37,640 bases of DNA. Origin: an uncultured Saprospiraceae bacterium. GTDB lineage: Bacteria > Bacteroidota > Bacteroidia > Chitinophagales > Saprospiraceae. The stretch lies in the NCBI GenBank assembly GCA_937921555.1, contig CAKZUV010000193.1:1-37640 (forward strand), in the 5' to 3' direction. The stretch's first letter is position 1. Every line of letters begins with the position of its first letter. The translations under genes and the position numbers were made by a program. Below are positions 16,222 to 23,982 of this stretch, in pieces. The notes below the pieces were generated by a model. It made no database searches and was not told where the DNA came from. It was given only the letters and a program-made list of their open reading frames with translations.

Positions 16222-16274
16222 GTTGGTGGCAAAAATTTAATGCAACATTCCTTACCTTGCCGCAAACTCCCGGT

Positions 16275-18359
16275 ATGTCCAACAAAAAGGTCGCTTATCT
16301 TATCCTTATTGCTCATTTTCTGATCGTGCTGTTGTATCACGGTGTCGGTTATCTGGGGCATTTTGGGTTTGACGATCTGGTATACGCAAAACTGGCGCAC
16401 GGACTCAACCACGGGGTAACCGACTTTTCTGACCATTTTAGTTTCCGGTTTCCGCTCATCTGGGGAACCGCCTTGTCTTACCGAATATTCGGCGTGGGTG
16501 ATCTGGCTTCGGCCGTCCCGTCTTTTATAATTACCGGATTGATTTTGTGGATCGTATTTAAAATACTTTTTCCTTACGGAAACCGTACCCTGCTGATCGG
16601 ATTATCGCTAGCCTGTTTTTCCCAATGGATGATTTTTTATTCGGATAAAATAATGCCCGATATTTATGTTGCTCTTTCAGTAATTGCCAGTCTCTATTTT
16701 ATTTACAAAGAAAAGTTTATTGCCCATAAAAAGCAGCCGATCATCAATGGATGCTTGCTATCGTGTTCGTTTCTTTTTGGATTTATGGCCAAGGGAACAA
16801 TCATTTTATTTGTTCCGGTTTTGGTCATACTGTTCCTGGCTGATTTTTTCAGAAAAAGACAATTTAAATTCTGGCTGGCGGCTGCGATTTGTATGGCCGT
16901 TCTGGTGGCCGGATATTCGGGGTATATATGGTATCTGACCGGTGAGCCGTTTGCCCGGGTTTCGGTGATTGCGAAAAACAGTTACCTGAACTTTTGCAGC
17001 TACGACCAACAATCGACCACGGTTTTGCTGAAAAGAATCGGGTACCAGTTTTTTGAATTGATTTTCATTAACAATATGCTGACCGGATACGTGTTTCTAC
17101 TGGGATTTTTATTCAGAAAAAATATTTTGCAGAATTTTAGGATGGAAACGCCCTTTTCTTTTTTCTATACCGTTGCGATCCTGTTATTGTTATCGGCGAA
17201 TTTTATGACCATCTCTTTTTCTGATTATGTACCGATGTGTCTGGACATCCGGCACTATCTGTTTATTCCGCCGGTGATGGCAATACCCGCTGCCATTATA
17301 ATTGAAAAATTTATTTCAAATAAAGAGGGTGCTACCGGTATTTTGACAATTGCATTTTTGCTGACTATACTCAGTTATGGAAAACCGGAATTGATTTTCT
17401 GGACACAGTATTTTCCGTTGTTCGGACTATTCTTTCTCTGGATTTTTATAAAAAACAAAAAACACCATAAACTCTTCATAGGACTTTTAATAATAACGTT
17501 ATTGCTGCCCGCTATCCGGGCGGTCAAATATGCCCGCAGCATTCATTTTCGAACTCAACGGGAAATGCTGAAAAAAGAAATTTTTGAATCCTACGATGCT
17601 GCTTACATTATCACCAATCCGGCACAAGCCAATCTGGGAAATTATTACAATGTTTTTGGAGATGGCGGAGATTTTACTTTTTTGCCTTACGGTCAATATG
17701 ATGCTGATACGTTGGACGACCGTAAAAAATTATTGCTAATCAATTGGTATCCTCGCTTTCTCAGCAATATCAGTTATGAGCGTTTACCTTATTATGTGCG
17801 CAATATTGATTCTGAAAATAAATTGTTATACGATTACGAAAGTCTGGGTATTTATCTGTATGAACTAAATAAAATTACATTGCCAGATATTTCCGGAAAT
17901 TTATTGTTAAAAAGTAAGCAAGGATTTGAATCGGATACCCCGGTTTACTGGCAGGAGAATCTTCAACGGCGAACAACTTCCATCAAACATCACGGAAACC
18001 ACGCAGAACAATTAGCGGAATACTCCAGCACGTTTATTGTTTCAATGAAAAATTTTATAAATAAAAATCCGGCACAATTGAGTATCCGTGCCGAAGCCTT
18101 CACCTACTGGACGCAAGCCACCTCCGCCCAACTGGTCATTTCCATTGAAGACAAAAACGGGAAAAATTATTTCTGGAAAGGAAAAGATATTCAATCTTCG
18201 ATACAGGCGTATTCCAATTGGTGGCCCGTTGATTTTACCGTTGAGGTGTCGCTGAAAGATATTCCTCCGGAGGCATTTTTAAAAGTTTTCCTCTGGAATA
18301 AAGAAACGTCAGAAGGCTATCTGGATGATTTTTCGCTAGAAATCCGGAGTTTTGAATAA
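16275..18359 (+). CDS. GT39/ArnT-type membrane glycosyltransferase
   Basis: Integral membrane protein of 694 residues that looks like a GT-C fold glycosyltransferase using a polyprenyl-phosphate sugar. After a first membrane helix (6-22) comes the acidic loop FGFDDLVYAKLAHG with Asp33-Asp34, the usual catalytic position in the PMT/ArnT superfamily. About ten further hydrophobic helices run to residue 430. Residues 430-694 are soluble; the last 150 look like a beta-rich carbohydrate-binding-type module (FIVSMKNFINKNPAQLSIRA and FTVEVSLKDIPPEAFLKVFL). The frame is open upstream through the tRNA terminator; I placed the start at the ATG at 16275 because it leads directly into the first helix. 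Sugar donor and acceptor are unknown. Confidence 0.8.
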   Translation: MSNKKVAYLILIAHFLIVLLYHGVGYLGHFGFDDLVYAKLAHGLNHGVTDFSDHFSFRFPLIWGTALSYRIFGVGDLASAVPSFIITGLILWIVFKILFPYGNRTLLIGLSLACFSQWMIFYSDKIMPDIYVALSVIASLYFIYKEKFIAHKKQPIINGCLLSCSFLFGFMAKGTIILFVPVLVILFLADFFRKRQFKFWLAAAICMAVLVAGYSGYIWYLTGEPFARVSVIAKNSYLNFCSYDQQSTTVLLKRIGYQFFELIFINNMLTGYVFLLGFLFRKNILQNFRMETPFSFFYTVAILLLLSANFMTISFSDYVPMCLDIRHYLFIPPVMAIPAAIIIEKFISNKEGATGILTIAFLLTILSYGKPELIFWTQYFPLFGLFFLWIFIKNKKHHKLFIGLLIITLLLPAIRAVKYARSIHFRTQREMLKKEIFESYDAAYIITNPAQANLGNYYNVFGDGGDFTFLPYGQYDADTLDDRKKLLLINWYPRFLSNISYERLPYYVRNIDSENKLLYDYESLGIYLYELNKITLPDISGNLLLKSKQGFESDTPVYWQENLQRRTTSIKHHGNHAEQLAEYSSTFIVSMKNFINKNPAQLSIRAEAFTYWTQATSAQLVISIEDKNGKNYFWKGKDIQSSIQAYSNWWPVDFTVEVSLKDIPPEAFLKVFLWNKETSEGYLDDFSLEIRSFE

Positions 18360-18413
18360 TGCGCAGTCTTTATCAGAATGTACCTAATTACCTTATTTTA
18401 CGTCGAAAAGACG

Positions 18414-18439
18414 AATTAATGGAAGTTTAGACAAGCTCT
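18414..18439 (+). repeat. Dispersed 26-bp repeat, copy A
   Basis: AATTAATGGAAGTTTAGACA then AGCTCT is the exact reverse complement of 37606-37631. It lies in the gap between the GT39 gene and the DUF4197 gene, just after a small CGTC/GACG hairpin. Degenerate forms bound the element at 9-146. Confidence 0.85.
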
Positions 18440-18467
18440 TATCATCTTTAAATCAAAAATTCATAAC

Positions 18468-19160
18468 ATGAAAAAGATACTTATTCCTTTGCTCACGCTC
18501 ACCATGCTGCTTTCCTCGTGCAGCACCCTGAATAATCTGGGCATTGCGCCAACTGCCCTGGAATCTATTCAAGCAGTCAAGGCACTGATGGATGGCAGCT
18601 CTTTCCGGGCCATCAAAGCCTTGCAGACTATGAATGCTGCCGGTGGTATAGAAGGCCTGTTGCCCGAAGAAATAGCCCCTGTCCTCAACACGCTGAAAAC
18701 ATTGGGGGTTGGCAAAGAAGTAGATAAAATTACCAGTCAGATCAATGGTATTTCCAAAATGGTGGCGGGTGAAAGTGCCGGTATTATGAAAGACGCCATC
18801 AGTTCTATCAAAATTACCGACGCGGTCGGGGTCGTACTTGGAGCAGAAGATGCCGCTACGATGTTATTAAAAAATGCGATGTACGGCAGCGTCAAAAAGA
18901 GATACAGCGAACGACTCGACACCGAGCTGGGAAAAACAGAAGTCCCTCAGTACTGGCCGATGGCGACGGGCGCTTATAATCTTTTTGCAAAAAATAAAGT
19001 GGACAATGACCTATCTGGATTTCTGGCCGAGCGGGCAGTAGACGCTTTATTTCTGACAATGGGAACAAAGGAAAAACAACTTCGGGAAGATCCAGCAAAA
19101 CTACAAAACGCGGTGGTCACCAAAGTCTTTGATTATTATAAAAAGAAAGGAAGTCGATAA
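18468..19160 (+). CDS. DUF4197 family lipoprotein
   Basis: Predicted lipoprotein of 230 residues. The signal peptide has the lipobox LLSSC with Cys18 as the lipidated residue. The mature part is helical and fits DUF4197: an AIKALQTMNAAGGIEG region, DAVGVVLGAEDAATMLLKN near 120-138 and the conserved end DLSGFLAERAVDALFLTMGT followed by EKQLREDPAKLQNAVVTKVF. The function of the family is unknown; it is widespread in Proteobacteria and Bacteroidota. It stands alone: a dispersed repeat lies upstream and a bidirectional terminator downstream, shared with the convergent HEAT-like gene. Confidence 0.82.
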   Translation: MKKILIPLLTLTMLLSSCSTLNNLGIAPTALESIQAVKALMDGSSFRAIKALQTMNAAGGIEGLLPEEIAPVLNTLKTLGVGKEVDKITSQINGISKMVAGESAGIMKDAISSIKITDAVGVVLGAEDAATMLLKNAMYGSVKKRYSERLDTELGKTEVPQYWPMATGAYNLFAKNKVDNDLSGFLAERAVDALFLTMGTKEKQLREDPAKLQNAVVTKVFDYYKKKGSR

Positions 19161-19186
19161 GGTATTTACGGTTTCTACTGTAATAG

Positions 19187-19227
19187 AAAAGAGTCATTCA
19201 CTGTATTTTGGTGAATGACTCTTTTTT
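19187..19227. terminator. Bidirectional terminator
   Basis: GAGTCATTCA (19191-19200) pairs perfectly with TGAATGACTC (19212-19221), flanked by A4 on the left and T6 on the right. It serves both the DUF4197 gene and the convergent HEAT-like gene. Confidence 0.9.
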
Positions 19228-19765
19228 AATTTTTCAGGCGCTGCTGTTGTTTGCGGAGCTTAGCCAGAATTTTCTTTCCCCGGCTTTTAAATCCTGCCGA
19301 TCCGTGTGGCAGATGATCTTCGAGCACCATGATTAATTCGTTTCCTAATTCGGGTTCCAGCTGACAGATTTTATATAAGACGCCCATCGAGAAAGCCCGT
19401 ATGGCAACCGCTTCCTGCGGATCATCGAGATAGTTAAAACAAATTTCGGCGGCCATCCCCATCAGCTCCTCCGGCAAATCAAAATGTTTATCAAAAAGCC
19501 GAACCGTATTCCGTTTGATGGCATCGTGAATCTCTGGTTTGCGAAGATTTTCCAGTAAACTTTTCAGATGTTTTTTAATCAGTTGGGGATGACGATCCGC
19601 CGCGTGTCCCACTGCCATCGCCGCCCGTTGGGTAACCCGGTATTCATCCGCCAGAAAAAGCTCCATCAAGTCATCAAAACGCTTTTGGTTACTGCCAACA
19701 TAATTGACGATTTTCAGCGTATTGGCCTTGGAATGTTCCACTAATAAGGTAGCCCGAATATCCAT
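19226..19765 (-). CDS. HEAT/armadillo-like helical repeat protein
   Basis: A 179-residue all-helical protein without signal peptide or membrane segment. Several helix pairs resemble HEAT-like repeats: RFDDLMELFLADEYRVTQRA then AMAVGHAADRHP, IKKHLKSLLENLRKPEIHDA then IKRNTVRLFDK, and EEAV-like pairs around FNYLDDPQEAVAIRAFSMGV. The C-terminus is basic (RGKKILAKLRKQQQRLKN). Such proteins usually act as binding scaffolds; no catalytic residues are recognisable and I cannot name the partner. It is transcribed from the AT-rich gap after the NdpA gene, toward the shared terminator. Confidence 0.65.
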   Translation of the reverse strand: MDIRATLLVEHSKANTLKIVNYVGSNQKRFDDLMELFLADEYRVTQRAAMAVGHAADRHPQLIKKHLKSLLENLRKPEIHDAIKRNTVRLFDKHFDLPEELMGMAAEICFNYLDDPQEAVAIRAFSMGVLYKICQLEPELGNELIMVLEDHLPHGSAGFKSRGKKILAKLRKQQQRLKN

Positions 19766-19833
19766 GATGAAGCGTGGTTGGTTAACGAAAAGAAATATCT
19801 ATTCCCGGACCGTTTGGAGAATGAATGGTTTTA

Positions 19834-19900
19834 TAATAAATAATGAATAATGTCTCTACTTTCGTATTCACGTTAGAAGGGCATTATTAATTATTCATTA
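19834..19900. repeat. AT-rich imperfect inverted repeat
   Basis: TAATAAATAATGAATAATG (19834-19852) and CATTATTAATTATTCATTA (19882-19900) are inverted with few mismatches, and CATTATTCATT follows again. It fills most of the gap between the NdpA and HEAT-like genes. Similar ATnATGAATAT words recur in the 33.4-kb element. Confidence 0.55.
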
Positions 19901-19920
19901 ACCCCATTATTCATTACCTG

Positions 19921-20964
19921 CTAAGGCAGTTCCTCGTTAAAGAAAATTTTATAACAATACATTCCTTTATCTTCGTCGTAGTACCGTTCGACGAATTGCC
20001 GGCTGGACTCCGGGTTAAAAACATCCAGTTTTATCTGAATGCCCGTGTCTAGTTTGATAGTACTTTTAAAAGCGCGGGAAGCAGCTTTGGTAGCCGCTTT
20101 TGAAATGTTGAAACCGTTGGTTTTTTCTGGAATGTACGTTTCATGGTAAGCTTGAAATTCTCTGGCTGCATCGGGTTCGGGAATGACCGTCTTGGTAAAA
20201 TCCTCCAGATCAAAAACTTCATTGCTTGTAAAGTAGTCAACGGAGTTTGCCAAAAATTTAATCTGTTCTCCCCGGTCGGCACCCGCCGCGACCACTTCTT
20301 CCGAAAAGCCATTACACAACTGCAGATAATTCCGGGTATGGAAATTTTCATTTTTTACATAATCCAGTCCCAGAAAATTATGGTACCAATAGGCGGCATC
20401 ATACTGATTGTTGTCCACGTGCAATACCCGGTATCCGCTGTCCATGGCCGTATTTAAAATCAGACAACCCTTATCCAGTTTGTTAATATTGACGCCCTTT
20501 TGTTTTTTAATAGCCAGCATATCTCCGTCGGGACGCACCTGAAAAAACTGACTCTTTTCTTCCGTTTTAAAAATACCCAAAGCGGAAACGGTTTCGTCCA
20601 GAACTACGATTCCATCAATAAAAACGACGTACACTTCTCCGGTTTTGATACTGGGATGCGTTGATTGCCGGTACAGATGTTCCAGGATATTGACCGACTC
20701 GGTGAGCAGCGCGTCCCGGTCGGAGAAGATCGTCTTTGCGAAATTATTCATTTCGTTAAGATTGACATCTTCCGTGTGTACGAACCGGTGCAAATTATCC
20801 ACCTGGCGCTTCATGGGTTTTAGAAAAAAATTGTGGAGTAACTCACGGGTAGCTTCGTCCAGATCATAAAGCGCAGGAGAAATAAAATTCCGGGTAGCCC
20901 GGTGTTTATTACCGACTCGGTGGATGGCGATTTCTCCCAGTTCGGCGTTGGCAAAATTAATCAT
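19921..20964 (-). CDS. Nucleoid-associated protein, NdpA/YejK family
   Basis: A 347-residue protein matching the 37-kDa nucleoid-associated protein family (E. coli YejK). Typical features are the start with a short strand and IAIHRVGNK, the motif GEVYVVFIDGIVVLDETVSA near 118-137 followed by ALGIFKTEEK, and DKGCLILNTAMDSGYRVLHV then DNNQYDAAYWYHNFLGLDYV. I chose the ATG at 20964, which begins MINFANAELGEIAIHR; an in-frame ATG at 21030 would add a hydrophobic 22-residue leader that is not expected for a cytosolic nucleoid protein and would crowd the divergent TRAP gene. The role in Bacteroidota is not established. Confidence 0.82.
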   Translation of the reverse strand: MINFANAELGEIAIHRVGNKHRATRNFISPALYDLDEATRELLHNFFLKPMKRQVDNLHRFVHTEDVNLNEMNNFAKTIFSDRDALLTESVNILEHLYRQSTHPSIKTGEVYVVFIDGIVVLDETVSALGIFKTEEKSQFFQVRPDGDMLAIKKQKGVNINKLDKGCLILNTAMDSGYRVLHVDNNQYDAAYWYHNFLGLDYVKNENFHTRNYLQLCNGFSEEVVAAGADRGEQIKFLANSVDYFTSNEVFDLEDFTKTVIPEPDAAREFQAYHETYIPEKTNGFNISKAATKAASRAFKSTIKLDTGIQIKLDVFNPESSRQFVERYYDEDKGMYCYKIFFNEELP

Positions 20965-21088
20965 AGTATAATATGGTTGGTAAAAACCCGCAAATAATAC
21001 GGTCAATGAAAAGAAAAGCAAGATACGCAAATGTGTTGATTTTTCTCAACGGTTATAAAATAATTGGTGATTTTTGTATCTTCCCTCC

Positions 21089-21616
21089 GTGAAAAAAATA
21101 ATAGGAATAATTGATCAGATAAACGAAGCCGTTGGTAAGGCCGTATCGTGGCTGACCTTGTTGCTGGTTTTAGTTGTCTGCCTGGAAGTAGTACGGCGGA
21201 CCTTTTTTAATACCACCAGCGTGTGGAGTATGGAATTACAGTGGCATATCTTTTCGCTGATTTTTTTGTTGGGTGCCGGATACGCGCTCAAGCATGATCG
21301 CCACGTAAGGGTGGATTTATTTTATACCAATTTCAGTAAACGCGATCAGGCCTGGGTAAATTTATTCGGTAGTATTTTACTGCTCGTACCCTGGTTGCTG
21401 CTGACAATCTATTTTAGTTTTTACTACGCCGTGGATTCCTGGCAACTGGGAGAAGGATCGCCCGATCCCGGAGGATTGCCCGCCCGGTACCTGATTAAAT
21501 TTGCCGTTCCGGTTGGTCTGTCTTTTTTGTTGTTACAGGCTATTTCAATAATACTGTCTTCGCTACTCACCCTGAAAGAAACGGCGCCGGAGACGTCTTT
21601 CGGCAATTTTAAATAG
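21089..21616 (+). CDS. dctQ: TRAP transporter small permease, DctQ family
   Basis: Small membrane subunit of a tripartite ATP-independent periplasmic (TRAP) importer. The 175 residues hold four membrane helices, the family arrangement: about 17-37, 50-70, 90-112 and 134-155. Family landmarks are VVCLEVVRRTFFNTTSVWSM and the loop LGAGYALKHDRHVRVDLFY. A frame-open TTG at 21074 exists, but GTG at 21089 (VKKIIGIIDQ) is the more natural start; a near -7 box TATCTTCC lies just upstream. dctM follows 26 bp later. The substrate is most often a carboxylate or keto acid, but it is not determined by this subunit. Confidence 0.88.
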   Translation: MKKIIGIIDQINEAVGKAVSWLTLLLVLVVCLEVVRRTFFNTTSVWSMELQWHIFSLIFLLGAGYALKHDRHVRVDLFYTNFSKRDQAWVNLFGSILLLVPWLLLTIYFSFYYAVDSWQLGEGSPDPGGLPARYLIKFAVPVGLSFLLLQAISIILSSLLTLKETAPETSFGNFK

Positions 21617-21642
21617 ATACTTACGAAATAACCATCTAGCTC

Positions 21643-22944
21643 TTGGAAATAATCGCCCTCATTCTTTTTCTTAGTATTTTTCTGCTCATCTTGTACGGTT
21701 ACCCGGTAGCCTTTACCCTGGGAGGAATCTCTACCTTATATGCTATTTGTTTTTTGGAACCTTCCAGCTTTTCCGCGCTGCCGCTCCGTATCATGGGCGT
21801 GATGAATAACTACGTATTACTGGCCGTACCACTTTTTGTTTTTATGGGAATCATGCTGGAAAAATCCGGATTGGCAGAAAGCCTGCTGGAAACCATGGCG
21901 ATGCTGTTCGGTACCTTGAAAGGAGGACTGGCCATCTCCGTCGTAATCGTAGGAACCTTACTGGCTGCTTCTACCGGAATCGTGGGAGCTACCGTCGTGA
22001 CGATGGGACTGATCAGTTTGCCTACTATGCTACGGCGTGGATATCGCCCGGAACTGGCTACGGGGACTATTGCCTCCTCCGGAACATTGGGTCAGATTAT
22101 TCCACCGTCTATCGTTCTGGTTTTATTGGGAAGTGTTTTAAATGTATCAGTCGGAGATCTTTTTAAAGCTGCGTTGATTCCCGGATTATTATTGGTTTTC
22201 AGCTATATCGCTTATATTTTGATTCGTGCTCATCTCCGTCCGGAAGAAGCCCCCGGTATTCCTCGCGAGGAAATCGCTGCATTCAAAGGAAAAGGATTTG
22301 GGATGCGGGTGCTCAAAGCATTTGTCCTGCCGCTGTTGCTTATCGTGGCAGTTCTGGGTTCAATTTTGAAAGGTATTGCTTCCCCGACCGAGGCCGCGGG
22401 AGTTGGTGCGATGGGCGCTATGATATTGACTATCTTTCAGGGTAAATTTACATTGGAGGTACTAAAATCCGTCATGCGGGAAACGACCCACCTGACTTGT
22501 ATGGTTTTTATAATTCTTTTGGGAGCTACCGTTTTTTCCTTTGTTTTCAGAGAAGTAGGAGGAGATCGTTATCTGATTGAGATGATCGAAAATTCCAGCT
22601 TATCCGCTACTGCATTTTTATTACTGGTTATGGCGATCATCTTTGTTGCCGGATTTTTTATTGACTTTATAGAAATCATCTTTATTATCGTTCCAGTGGT
22701 TGTTCCGGTATTTTTGGCCTACGAAGTAGATTTAATCTGGGTAGGAATTTTAATTGCGCTGAATCTCCAAACCTCTTTTTTATCTCCCCCTTTCGGATTT
22801 GCGCTTTTCTATCTCAAAGGAGTTGCACCTCCGGAAGTAACGACCAGTCAGATATACCGGGGCATTGTTCCGTTTGTCTACATTCAATTGGTGTTTCTGA
22901 TCTTGATAATGGTCTTTCCGCAGATCGTTTTTTTGTTATTCTAA
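21643..22944 (+). CDS. dctM: TRAP transporter large permease, DctM family
   Basis: The 433-residue transport subunit of the TRAP importer, driven by a sodium or proton gradient, with about twelve membrane segments. Recognisable parts are YGYPVAFTLGGIS, VPLFVFMGIMLEKSGLAESL, the conserved STGIVGATVVTMGLISLPTM with a following GTIASSGTLGQIIPPSIVLV, LKGIASPTEAAGVGAMGAM, and near the C-terminus LQTSFLSPPFGFALFYLKGV. The only start that avoids the in-frame TAG just upstream is TTG at 21643. It is cotranscribed with dctQ. The binding protein gene dctP is not adjacent but lies at 31157-32284 on the other strand. Confidence 0.95.
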   Translation: MEIIALILFLSIFLLILYGYPVAFTLGGISTLYAICFLEPSSFSALPLRIMGVMNNYVLLAVPLFVFMGIMLEKSGLAESLLETMAMLFGTLKGGLAISVVIVGTLLAASTGIVGATVVTMGLISLPTMLRRGYRPELATGTIASSGTLGQIIPPSIVLVLLGSVLNVSVGDLFKAALIPGLLLVFSYIAYILIRAHLRPEEAPGIPREEIAAFKGKGFGMRVLKAFVLPLLLIVAVLGSILKGIASPTEAAGVGAMGAMILTIFQGKFTLEVLKSVMRETTHLTCMVFIILLGATVFSFVFREVGGDRYLIEMIENSSLSATAFLLLVMAIIFVAGFFIDFIEIIFIIVPVVVPVFLAYEVDLIWVGILIALNLQTSFLSPPFGFALFYLKGVAPPEVTTSQIYRGIVPFVYIQLVFLILIMVFPQIVFLLF

Positions 22945-23220
22945 ACACGTTGAAATACATCTCTAAACCTGAATTTTATGTGTAATTTCTTCGTTCTAAA
23001 GCGTGATTTTATGTGTGAATCTTCTGTTTTTTGTCCAAAAAACAGGAAAAGACATCATTTTTTAATAATAATAAAACATTTTGTTTTTATTTAAAATGTT
23101 GATAATCAGCAGGTTAGATAAATTGTGAAAAAAACATTTTATTAATTTGCTAATTTTATCCTTTCCTATCCCCGTAAATAGCGTAGTTTTGTGCTATTAT
23201 TAATTTAAAATTGACCTATT
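22945..23220 (+). other. AT-rich leader region before the 59-residue gene
   Basis: No gene is seen in this gap. It holds a near-perfect hairpin CTGTTTTTTG/CAAAAAACAG (23024-23045), a second inverted pair AACATTTT/AAAATGTT (23075-23100), and two related words GAATTTTATGTGTAATTTCTTC (split at about 22973) and GATTTTATGTGTGAATCTTC near 23004. None has a U tract typical of a terminator for dctM. Confidence 0.4.
23184..23191 (+). promoter_or_regulatory. -7 box of the 59-residue gene
   Basis: TAGTTTTG fits TAnnTTTG and lies 29 bases before the ATG at 23221. The -33 element is not clear. Confidence 0.5.
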
Positions 23221-23400
23221 ATGGCTAAAGAAAAATTAAGTTTTTACGATGTAAAAACAAAAGCAAAATTCGAAACTGCAGAGTTTGAAGTAAGAGAGAA
23301 AAACGGAAGATTTTACGCAGTTGCTAAGTCTCAGGCAGAAGGTGCAACGCACGAATGCTGGAGAGTACTATCTAAAGTAGATGCTGCCAAATTCGGATAG
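23221..23400 (+). CDS. Small 59-residue hypothetical protein
   Basis: Short reading frame starting MAKEKLSFYDVKTKAKFET and ending VDAAKFG, followed within 50 bases by a strong terminator and preceded by a -7 box, so it is a complete single-gene transcript. The protein is basic and soluble, with a beta-like middle (FEVREKNGRFYAVAKSQAEG) and a single Cys beside His and Trp (THECWRV). It has no signal or membrane segment. The strongly biased codons (AAA, GTA, GCA, GGT) suggest high expression. I do not recognise a named family; a small conserved Bacteroidota protein of chromatin-, RNA- or stress-related type is possible but unsupported. Confidence 0.75.
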   Translation: MAKEKLSFYDVKTKAKFETAEFEVREKNGRFYAVAKSQAEGATHECWRVLSKVDAAKFG

Positions 23401-23449
23401 TAAATACACGGTCTTAAAAAATTAAGATAACCGGTATTTATATACCGTG

Positions 23450-23480
23450 AAAGGTCATCCACTTCGGGTGACCTTTTTTT
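23450..23480 (+). terminator. Rho-independent terminator of the 59-residue gene
   Basis: AAAGGTCATCC pairs with GGGTGACCTTT across a five-base loop (one G-T pair) and is followed by a T run, about 50 bases after the stop codon. Confidence 0.9.
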
Positions 23481-23982
23481 ATTGCCGGGAACTTTCCTCT
23501 GGAAATATTTGTATTTCTGTTGGTATCGTTATACCGCTTGAAGACATATACGTCTTCATCCATTAAATTTAAATCCTGATCATGTTAGTCAGAATATTAT
23601 TTAATCCTTTCAAAATGGTTTTTTGCCCATTGCTGCTAAGCTACTTAGCGCAGAGGTAAAACCGGGTCGCCAACACTATCCTGCTGTTGGTGCAACTTCT
23701 GCATTTCTTTGAAGTTGTTTAAGAATTCCAAAAGCAGCCGAGAGTTAGAGAAAATTATTCAACTCTAGCCTCTTTTTTGAGTGAATAGCCGCGCTATTGA
23801 CGAGAAAAAAGGCGACGAGTTGGAGGGTTTTATCAGCTCGTAGGCAATTTGGGAGTTTTTAAACAACTTCTTTATACACTTTTAATTAATTACTTTTCAC
23901 TCGTTTTATTACAAAACGCAGTGGCGGAGTTCGTAATCGCATAACCCGGTGGTGATTCTTTTTTAGAATATTTAAATAAAGA
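23481..23982. other. Hairpin-rich 500-bp spacer before the EF-G paralogue
   Basis: No convincing gene is present. At least seven stem-loops can be drawn: GGTAT/ATACC (23522-23535), TGAAGAC/GTCTTCA (23539-23558), GCTAAG/CTTAGC (23635-23649), CCAACA/TGTTGG (23670-23690), CAACTTC/GAAGTTG (23693-23717), AGAGTT/AACTCT (23741-23766) and a long one at 23768-23813. A 25-codon frame at 23582-23659 is discussed as a finding. The region could be a structured RNA, a long regulatory leader or a decayed mobile element. Confidence 0.45.
23711..23870. repeat. 160-bp imperfect palindromic segment
   Basis: GAAGTTGTTTAA (23711-23722) and TTAAACAACTTC (23859-23870) are exact inverted copies, and similarity continues inward to about 23 bp with few mismatches. 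Inside are two further nested stem-loops (23741-23766 and 23768-23813). It has the form of a small folded element. Confidence 0.55.

Noticed and set aside
16179-16274. N-terminal extension of the GT39 protein through the tRNA terminator
   Set aside because: The frame is open by chance. Its translation overlaps the tRNA 3' end and the terminator stem, and the hydrophobic N-terminus begins at the ATG at 16275.
20965-21030. Upstream start giving NdpA a hydrophobic leader that looks like a signal peptide
   Set aside because: The family is cytosolic and begins at the internal ATG; the extension also approaches the divergent dctQ start.
23481-23982. Known structured RNAs (RNase P RNA, tmRNA, SRP RNA, 6S RNA)
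   Set aside because: The hallmark sequences I know for RNase P, tmRNA and SRP RNA are absent. 6S RNA could not be tested by eye, so no name was given.
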